The translations under genes were made by a program, and so were the position numbers. From a virus, in the IMG/VR virus record IMGVR_UViG_3300030099_003332, positions 1 through 35,529 of that record: 35,529 nt of DNA. One strand, 5' to 3'. Shown here in pieces: positions 29,249 to 35,529 of this stretch. Position 1 is the first letter of the stretch; each line of letters opens with the position of its first letter. The notes beneath the pieces are model-generated. The model worked only from the letters and a program-made list of their open reading frames with translations. It searched no databases and was not told where the DNA came from.

Positions 29249-30772
29249 TTAATTTTTCTTAATTACTTTTAACACGCTCGCTCTGTCTTCCGTTTTATTT
29301 ATATTACCTATTGCTTTGAAAGGTTTTGATTCTACATCCACTATAGTAGTAGGATTGTATTCGTAAATCACATCTGCGTCAAGTTCTCCATATGACTCTA
29401 ATTGCTCAAGTGCTGTTGGATCAGCGCTGTATTGATCTTTTAATTCTTCTATTTTTTCCATCATCATATTACCATCAAAGTATTGCTTACCTCCAACTGG
29501 TTGGAAATTATTTACATACTCTAATAATCTAGGTAAACCAGCACTTACTTGACCACCTCTTCCAAACGTTCCTAATTGTTGTTTTTTACTAGCCTCGTCC
29601 CATAGTCTATTGAAATCAGATTCTACTATTTTAGTGCTACCAGTGCCGCTACCATCTTTAGTAGTTCTATCATAAATAACAGCTGTTTTAATTCTACCAG
29701 AACCTGGATCTAAATAACCACTATTAGGATCTTCAACATACATTCTCAATAGTTTGTCACCTAATTGTTTTTGCTTTAAAGCTTCTGGTGTTAGTTTACC
29801 GTTTTCATAACCTTGACTAGTGCCGTAAAACCACTGACCGTCTAAAGGTATATCACCATAGTTTAAATCTTCTTTACTTAATTGATCACCATACATGTCT
29901 ATTAAAGAACCAAAGCTATTTTTAAAATCAGTTCTTAACATGTACTTGTCAAAATAATTTGGATTAGCTGCTATTGACTTTAAAAGCACCCCATCTCTAC
30001 CTGTAAGATTTTTATATTGAGTTGTTTTAGTATCTCCTTTAATTGTCTCTTTTAAACCAGAATCATAGTTTAATTCTTTTTTAGTACCATCAACTAACTT
30101 ACCTATCGATGCATTAAAATCAGGAACTTTAGGTATCATTTCAACGCCTTCATAAGAAGTTTTATTAAACATCGCTCCATTTAAAACTACATCTTCTTCC
30201 CCTTCACCTCCTGGTATTCTATACATAACGTTACCGTTCTGCCAATCTGGTTCATACATTATATTCTTACCACCGTTATCTCTAAACTCCTTGTACAAAG
30301 CACTTAATCTTGGATCTAAATTGTCTACATCCACATAACCTGCTGTTCCTGGTTGTAGTTGCATTGCGGCATTCATATCATCAAAAAAAGCTTTAGCTGA
30401 AGCATTAAAGTTAGACATTGTGGAAGGTATCTTTTCAAGATTATTTAATAGGTTTTTTCCTTCAGAATATGGTATATTACCTTTATTTATTTCATTAGCT
30501 ATATTGTAGTATTCATTTCCACCAGCTCTAAGAACATCTTGACCATGCGTATCATACTCTAGCATTCCAGTGTTTTTTACATCACCAATAGATGTTTGCC
30601 AAGTATTATAATCTTTATTAGTTTGGTTTATAAGATCATTGTTCTTTTTCTTGCGTGCAGCAGCATTTGCTTGCATTGACTTAACAACAGCAGCCATACC
30701 GCTTTGCATGCCTTCACCTATTACAGAAGTGTCTGCTACTTTTATTTCACCAGGTTGTCTATAAGTTCCCAT
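29249..30772 (-). CDS. Probable internal virion or tail-associated protein, 507 aa
   Basis: It begins MGTYRQPGEIKVADTSVIG, then a helical stretch with KSMQANAAARKKKN, followed by a long soluble region with aromatic and Gly-rich segments (PGGEGEEDVVLNGAMF). There is no signal peptide, enzyme motif or membrane span. It is transcribed between the giant protein and a small Gln-rich protein, as in the ejection-protein cassettes of podovirus-like phages. That context, not homology I can name, supports a virion core or ejection role. The gap to the giant gene is 11 nt. Confidence 0.65.
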   Translation of the reverse strand: MGTYRQPGEIKVADTSVIGEGMQSGMAAVVKSMQANAAARKKKNNDLINQTNKDYNTWQTSIGDVKNTGMLEYDTHGQDVLRAGGNEYYNIANEINKGNIPYSEGKNLLNNLEKIPSTMSNFNASAKAFFDDMNAAMQLQPGTAGYVDVDNLDPRLSALYKEFRDNGGKNIMYEPDWQNGNVMYRIPGGEGEEDVVLNGAMFNKTSYEGVEMIPKVPDFNASIGKLVDGTKKELNYDSGLKETIKGDTKTTQYKNLTGRDGVLLKSIAANPNYFDKYMLRTDFKNSFGSLIDMYGDQLSKEDLNYGDIPLDGQWFYGTSQGYENGKLTPEALKQKQLGDKLLRMYVEDPNSGYLDPGSGRIKTAVIYDRTTKDGSGTGSTKIVESDFNRLWDEASKKQQLGTFGRGGQVSAGLPRLLEYVNNFQPVGGKQYFDGNMMMEKIEELKDQYSADPTALEQLESYGELDADVIYEYNPTTIVDVESKPFKAIGNINKTEDRASVLKVIKKN

Positions 30773-30782
30773 ATTATTTATT

Positions 30783-31421
30783 TTATGATCCAGGAGTTAA
30801 ATCAAACTCATATCCTCCTGAGCTAGTAACACCACCTGCAACACTACCTAATGTTCCAGCTATATTACCCATTGCGTTATAAACATTTTGTTGATGCATC
30901 TGTTGCTGTTGTAGATCGTTATCCATTAAAGCTTGTTCTCTATCTAACTCTTGTAATTGTCTTTCTTCTTGCTGTGCCCATTTCCATTGTTCACCACCAG
31001 CTTTTAATTTTTGAACTTCCATAGCACCTTGAGCTCTTAGTTTTTCATTGTTAGCTTCTTGTTGCTCTATACTAGCAGATATACCCATTTTACTTTTTAA
31101 TGCTGCTTGCGCTAAAGCTGTAGCTCCACCAGCACCAGCTCCCGTTGCCATTAATGTATCTAAAGTATTAGCTAAAGCAATATCAGCTTCTTGAGCTTGA
31201 AACTCTGCAGCTTGAGTAGCCACACCTATATTAGCATATTCATTAGACATGTTTTCGTAAGGATTTATAAGAGCTTGTCTATTTTCTTCTAATTGCTTTA
31301 TTTCTAACTCATGATTATAAGCATCATTTTCTCTGTCTTTTGCTTTTTTGTTTTGGCTAATAGCTGTATATGTACTCATACCTATACTAGCAGCGCCTAA
31401 TCCTACTAATATAAAACTCAT
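30783..31421 (-). CDS. Probable internal virion protein with N-terminal membrane segment, 212 aa
   Basis: The N-terminus MSFILVGLGAASIGMSTY is hydrophobic and may span or insert in a membrane. Long coiled-coil regions rich in Gln, Glu and Ala follow (NRQALINPYENMSNEY, later ALAQAALKSKMGIS and a Gln/Met-rich QQQQMHQQN). A Gly-rich hydrophobic segment near the end (GNIAGTLGSVAGGV) could be a second insertion helix. This build is typical of small ejection or core proteins that form a channel (T7 gp14-like in architecture, not by proven homology). It sits 10 nt upstream of the 507-aa gene in the same block. Confidence 0.65.
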   Translation of the reverse strand: MSFILVGLGAASIGMSTYTAISQNKKAKDRENDAYNHELEIKQLEENRQALINPYENMSNEYANIGVATQAAEFQAQEADIALANTLDTLMATGAGAGGATALAQAALKSKMGISASIEQQEANNEKLRAQGAMEVQKLKAGGEQWKWAQQEERQLQELDREQALMDNDLQQQQMHQQNVYNAMGNIAGTLGSVAGGVTSSGGYEFDLTPGS

Positions 31422-31424
31422 GAT

Positions 31425-31886
31425 TTATTTATTTTTAATGTATTCTTCATAATCTTCAAAATTCAATGAAACTATTTCGCTTTCCAACTCATCTAGATTT
31501 TCATTATTATTTGGGTTCTTGTGTATGTTTACGAATATTGAATCTTCAACTGCGTATATAACTCTTTTACTACCAGGTTTTGCTAGCTTATAACATGGAG
31601 CTATATACTCTTCTGTTGTATTCTCAGTTGCAACGATTAAATGACCTGTTAGTAGAAACCATACATGCAGATGATTATGTATAGCACCAATGACAGCGGA
31701 GCCTTTGTCCATGTTCATTTGTCTTACATATATACCATCTGCAAAAGTATGTTTTAATGGAAACTCTTTTGTGTGAACGATATGTTTACCGTCACCTTTA
31801 ATATCATATTTTTCGTTGTTATGTATTAATATATCCTGAAGAGTTTGTATAGTTTTTCTTTTATTTAAAATTAAATTATCTTTCAT
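31425..31886 (-). CDS. Cupin-like phage protein
   Basis: This 153-aa protein has a His cluster in IHNHLHVWFLLTGHLIV (H70, H72, H74), followed by a second strand region with PGSKRVIYAVEDSIFVNIHK (H122). This follows the cupin pattern of a metal-binding beta barrel. Similar single-cupin proteins are encoded next to tail genes in other phages, with unknown substrates. It could bind a metal or a small ligand, or serve as a structural tail component. It lies 3 nt from the small internal virion protein and 4 nt from the tail gene. Confidence 0.65.
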   Translation of the reverse strand: MKDNLILNKRKTIQTLQDILIHNNEKYDIKGDGKHIVHTKEFPLKHTFADGIYVRQMNMDKGSAVIGAIHNHLHVWFLLTGHLIVATENTTEEYIAPCYKLAKPGSKRVIYAVEDSIFVNIHKNPNNNENLDELESEIVSLNFEDYEEYIKNK

Positions 31887-31890
31887 TAAA

Positions 31891-33690
31891 TTAGTATGAT
31901 GACATTACAAAGTTGGATGAAACGGCGAATAATTCTTTTGCTCCAGCTAGATCTGTTGAGCTGTCTGTTCTGAGAGTAACAGTTACATAATAGCCTTTTA
32001 TACCGCTCATTTGATTACCAAATACTATTTCACCAATTCTTTGCTCTCTATTATTATTAATTATACTGGCTACGTATCTATTTTCTTTACGATCGAACCC
32101 AGATCTATAAATCACACCTCCATCAGTATATTTACCTTCTTCATAACTTTTAGTTAGCAATATTGCATCTTCATAAGATGTTGGTATTCCGTTTAAATCA
32201 TCAAACTCTTGTGGATCAGATATACCTGTGAAAGCTTCCCAACCATTACTACCTTCGTAAGAAAGAGTATTGAAATTTTTAGTCATAGATGGACTAGGAT
32301 TAAACACTAAACTTATAGTTGAATCATTGTATGTATTATAAAACGTATTTCTACCTTGATTTAAGTCGTGATGTTTCCATAATTTACCATCATAAAAACT
32401 GTAGTAACTACCTCTTAAACTATCTACAAATTGAGGTTTATAAGTATAAAAACTAACCCAACCTTTAGCTCCTTCATCATATACTAAAGTATCGTAAGTA
32501 TCTGTGTCTTGTGAATAGTTAGGTGGGTCTTTTTGTATAGACAAAACATATTCATCATTATAGTTGTCATAACCACCAACTATTCTTTGTCTTTGGTATA
32601 TAACAAAATAAACTTCTGTAGCGTTGTTTAAGTAAGCAATAGATTGAGCCGTCCATTCATTTTGAACATCCACTATTACCTCTCCACTTGAAATTGTACT
32701 ACAATCTTGTATTGCACTTTGTTGATTTCCGTCACCATTAATACCACTACTGTTTTCAACATTCAAGATTTGAAAACCATCCGTAGCGTCAATAACAGCT
32801 ATTGCCGCACCTGGTATCGCTTCACAACAATCGTTTATTCCGACATCAAATATATTATCTGATCCAGTAGCGGTATTGTCAAAAGTGTATGGTCCTAGTA
32901 AAACTTGTTGGTAATCATCAGATAGTTCAGCAAATTGATCTCTAAAATAATCACGCATACCATAGTTGGATATTTCAGTTATACCATCTCTAGATAATCT
33001 AAGAACTTTATTTCTATATCTATCAGTATAATATTTTCTGTAACCAAATACAGCAAAACTTTCTGGATTTTTACTTATACCATATTCACCTAAGTAAGGT
33101 ATAATTTGTCCTATGACTAATCTACCTGAAGTTGTTAATGCGCTACCCTCAGCTGAATAAACAGCATCTTTATCTATTAATGCCTTACTTGTTTTGTTCT
33201 CTTGAAATATAGTTAAGTCTGTATTTTCAGCATGTAATTTCTGTATTGATCCTTGTAGCGGATCTAAACTTCTTGTTATCTCTTCACCTGATGGGAACTG
33301 ATTGGTGTTATTAACACCAGTTCTAGAGTTATATATACCAGAATAGATTAACGATGCATCTCTATTATCAGCTGTTGTATCTTCTTCTTTTAAATAAGCT
33401 TTAGCACCTAAATCAACACTCGTATTATTATATCCTCCATTAATTCTAGATTCCTCTACATACCAATAATAAGCACTTACTTCATCTTCCCCGCCAGTGT
33501 CAGTGTTCCATGTTCGACTTGGTCCAAATGGATAAGTCGGCCAACCGCTAGGATTCCATGGTAAACCAGGCCAATCACACCATTCTGGATCTTGATCTAA
33601 TTCTGGATCAGCGACTGGATCAACAGCTTTAGCTGTAACTTTTTTCAACCAAAAAGAGTTATAATATTTTACTTTTAGTGAGAATGCCAT
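31891..33690 (-). CDS. Large tail protein (crAss-like-phage type), 599 aa
   Basis: The protein has a Trp/Pro-rich N-terminal region (WNPSGWPTYPFGPSRTW). A segment that I recall from large tail or stabilisation proteins of crAss-like and other Bacteroidota phages follows: IYSGIYNSRTGVNNTNQF, ENTDLTIFQENKTSKALIDK, YLGEYGISKNPESFAVFGY and VLRLSRDGITEISNYGM. The rest is beta-rich. It probably forms part of the tail hub or connector that retains DNA. This rests on remembered sequence patterns, not a search. It overlaps the upstream gene by 1 nt, and the two may be pieces of one larger ancestral protein. Confidence 0.65.
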   Translation of the reverse strand: MAFSLKVKYYNSFWLKKVTAKAVDPVADPELDQDPEWCDWPGLPWNPSGWPTYPFGPSRTWNTDTGGEDEVSAYYWYVEESRINGGYNNTSVDLGAKAYLKEEDTTADNRDASLIYSGIYNSRTGVNNTNQFPSGEEITRSLDPLQGSIQKLHAENTDLTIFQENKTSKALIDKDAVYSAEGSALTTSGRLVIGQIIPYLGEYGISKNPESFAVFGYRKYYTDRYRNKVLRLSRDGITEISNYGMRDYFRDQFAELSDDYQQVLLGPYTFDNTATGSDNIFDVGINDCCEAIPGAAIAVIDATDGFQILNVENSSGINGDGNQQSAIQDCSTISSGEVIVDVQNEWTAQSIAYLNNATEVYFVIYQRQRIVGGYDNYNDEYVLSIQKDPPNYSQDTDTYDTLVYDEGAKGWVSFYTYKPQFVDSLRGSYYSFYDGKLWKHHDLNQGRNTFYNTYNDSTISLVFNPSPSMTKNFNTLSYEGSNGWEAFTGISDPQEFDDLNGIPTSYEDAILLTKSYEEGKYTDGGVIYRSGFDRKENRYVASIINNNREQRIGEIVFGNQMSGIKGYYVTVTLRTDSSTDLAGAKELFAVSSNFVMSSY

Positions 33691-35529
33691 TATGATATAT
33701 TTACTGTTACTGTTGACGATACAGCGCTAGCGTTACCAGCGTCTATAACTCTAAATGTTATTTCATAGCTATCTTGAGGAGCTGGATTATTTGCTAATGC
33801 GACTTGTCCATTAATTCCAGATGGTGTAGTATAGAAATAATTTACTGGATTTGCTGATGAATCTGTTTGAGATTCTACTATAAATGTTAAATCATTAGTG
33901 TTATTTACTGGATCAGCACTACCATTTATTGCTTTAACAGGGTTGTTAAATGTAATATTACCACCACTTGTAGAGCCAGTACCAAGAGTAGGAAATGGAG
34001 TTAGAAAGCTTGGTAATATATTAAGTATTATAAAAGGACCTACTACTATTTGACTAGATATTTGTGTTAGAGCTTCTGTTACTTCAATAGTAAAATAAAA
34101 TTCATTTTCACTTTGGTTAGCGCTAAAAGTTACATAGTCGACTAATTCTAGTTTGTAATAACCTAAAGGATCGTCTAAAGTTAAGTTAAATTTATTTGTA
34201 ACAACATTACCCGCGTTATCCTTCACTTCAACTAAAGACATGCCTCCTGGTGCTGAAGTGTCAACATCTGGAGCTAACGTTACAGCTGGATCATTAAAAG
34301 CGCCTAAAATATTATCATTAATAACAATATTCACTGGAGAAGATATAGGATTATTACTTTCCGCAACATTAGTTTTAAACAACTGTGAGTTCCAAGCGGA
34401 AGAGTAAGGGCTGATGTTTCTTCTAAATAAATTAACTGTTTCTGTAGTATTAGCAATTATATTGTTATTTAATTCTTCTATTAAACCAGTTGTAGTAGTC
34501 TCCCAATATATATCTAGTTGAGATTCAAATGGTTCTGTTTCATACACAGATATAGTTGGTAACATATTACCAGCAGCTCCAGTTCCTGTAGCACCTATTG
34601 TTATATCTTCAACTATTAATTTACCGACTAAAGGATCTGTTGTGTCTCCATCTAAAGCCCAACCGGTAGCGTCTCCAGCTAATAGACCTAAGTCTGTTAG
34701 TTTAGCTATTGTAACAACTTCGTCTTTTAGTGTTCCATTTGTAGTATAAGGGTAAAATTGTCTACTATTTCTTAATCCAGGTACAGTACCACCAGCTTGA
34801 GTTGAAGTGTAATTAAAATTTGTAATTCTACCAAAAAGTTTTACACTAGAATTTTCCACGTTACCAGCAAAATCTACACCGCTAGCTATTAAATCTCTAA
34901 ACTCTTGGAATTGTTCTGCTATTGGTTCATCATTACCAAGTATTTGCTTGGATGATCTAAATAGAAATTGATTAGGACCTACTTCTTTTAAATCTCTTGG
35001 TATTTTATTTATATTGTCACCATGTATAACTATGTGACAAGTTGGATTTATTTCCGAGTTTTGTATAGATTGAGGGTTTCCAGAACCATCATCTACAACA
35101 TAACCACTTAATATACCTGGTATATAGGCGTTATAATAATCTTGTTCTTTCTGTTGAACAACTACTTTGTAACTAAACCAACCTAAAGGATTTAATTCTG
35201 AATGAAGTCCTGGATAGTTTTGTAAATTCGATGTTATTGGTATTGTTTCGAAAAAATCCACATTTAGCATATCGCCAACCCAAGTTGTTATATCACCTAA
35301 AGGAGAAACTTCAGAAAAACCACTTTCTTTATAGTTATTAAATACTGTAGAAAAACCTTCAAGAGAAGCTGTTATAACACCAGATTGTCTACCGTATATG
35401 TCTGACAATATAATACCAACATCATAAGATCTATTCTGTTTTAATGTATGATTTGGATATTCTACAGCATCGCTATATGCTTTATCAATAACACTCGCTT
35501 GATAATTTAAAGATGAAGGGTATGAGTGT
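33690..35529 (-). CDS. Large tail protein, 5' end outside the window (partial)
   Basis: The frame is open from the right edge to the stop at 33690-33692, giving over 610 residues. There is no stop upstream of the TTG at 35408, and coding continues as YPNHTLKQNRSYDVGIIL, so the true start is beyond 35529. The segment SYDVGIILSDIYGRQSGVIT matches a pattern I recall from Bacteroidota and crAss-like tail proteins. The centre and C-terminus are beta-rich, with Ig-like stretches (AVTLAPDVD, TIEVTEALTQIS, SYEITFRVIDAGNASAV). It is probably a tail structural protein working with the 599-aa product, whose start it overlaps by one nt. Confidence 0.7.
   Translation of the reverse strand, partial: HSYPSSLNYQASVIDKAYSDAVEYPNHTLKQNRSYDVGIILSDIYGRQSGVITASLEGFSTVFNNYKESGFSEVSPLGDITTWVGDMLNVDFFETIPITSNLQNYPGLHSELNPLGWFSYKVVVQQKEQDYYNAYIPGILSGYVVDDGSGNPQSIQNSEINPTCHIVIHGDNINKIPRDLKEVGPNQFLFRSSKQILGNDEPIAEQFQEFRDLIASGVDFAGNVENSSVKLFGRITNFNYTSTQAGGTVPGLRNSRQFYPYTTNGTLKDEVVTIAKLTDLGLLAGDATGWALDGDTTDPLVGKLIVEDITIGATGTGAAGNMLPTISVYETEPFESQLDIYWETTTTGLIEELNNNIIANTTETVNLFRRNISPYSSAWNSQLFKTNVAESNNPISSPVNIVINDNILGAFNDPAVTLAPDVDTSAPGGMSLVEVKDNAGNVVTNKFNLTLDDPLGYYKLELVDYVTFSANQSENEFYFTIEVTEALTQISSQIVVGPFIILNILPSFLTPFPTLGTGSTSGGNITFNNPVKAINGSADPVNNTNDLTFIVESQTDSSANPVNYFYTTPSGINGQVALANNPAPQDSYEITFRVIDAGNASAVSSTVTVNIS

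Noticed and set aside
1-35529. CRISPR arrays, insertion sequences or transposase genes
   Set aside because: No regularly spaced repeats and no transposase-like product were seen on either strand.

Overview
The window looks like part of the genome of a tailed double-stranded DNA phage (or a phage contig) infecting a member of the Bacteroidota, probably a marine flavobacterium. Phage evidence: dense, overlapping small genes; a T7-type primase-helicase; an ATP-dependent DNA ligase; an ERF annealing protein with its exonuclease; an endonuclease I-type resolvase; and a block of virion genes with a 3810-residue internal protein. Host evidence: AT-rich DNA, mostly A-rich rather than Shine-Dalgarno leaders, and a secreted protein (14491-15375) whose linker and C-terminus resemble cargo of the Bacteroidota type IX secretion system (T9SS).

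Layout. From 1 to 17234 all genes are on the + strand. 1-4360 holds small genes, mostly of unknown function, plus two structured non-coding stretches (246-491 and 3482-3580). Each of these ends in the same 15-nt sequence placed 8 nt before an ATG. 4357-7428 holds DNA ligase, a conserved phage protein, a helix-turn-helix protein whose start codon sits in the middle of a large inverted repeat, and a sigma-70-like factor. 7495-11054 is the recombination and replication cassette: ERF, PD-(D/E)XK exonuclease, an SSB-like protein and the primase-helicase. 11045-17234 holds small membrane and lipoprotein genes and nucleotide metabolism: a thymidylate-synthase-family enzyme with a cytosine-type specificity residue, two MazG-like proteins, endonuclease I, the CUB/T9SS-like secreted protein and a class II ribonucleotide reductase.

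A strong hairpin at 17241-17266 separates these from 17309-35529, where all genes are on the - strand: three small Lys-rich proteins, the 3810-aa giant protein, two probable internal virion proteins, a cupin-like protein and two large tail proteins. The last of these runs off the right edge.

How it fits together. The sigma factor and HTH protein probably redirect host RNA polymerase, since no phage RNA polymerase is visible. The nucleotide genes may supply dNTPs and possibly a 5-modified cytosine precursor. Ligase, primase-helicase, ERF, exonuclease and endonuclease I replicate and recombine the DNA. The giant protein is probably packaged and ejected with the DNA. It carries a Zn-protease motif, a nucleotide kinase domain nested inside a HAD phosphatase, a duplicated domain and recurring S-[FY]-S-x-[DE] boundary motifs. 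The most notable items are this nested kinase-phosphatase, the CUB/T9SS-like cargo gene, the D177 dCMP-type enzyme, the start-codon palindrome at 6016-6060, a hairpin built from GC-rich codons in the primase gene, and the paired structured RNA/15-mer leaders. All family assignments are by eye from sequence motifs; no search was run.
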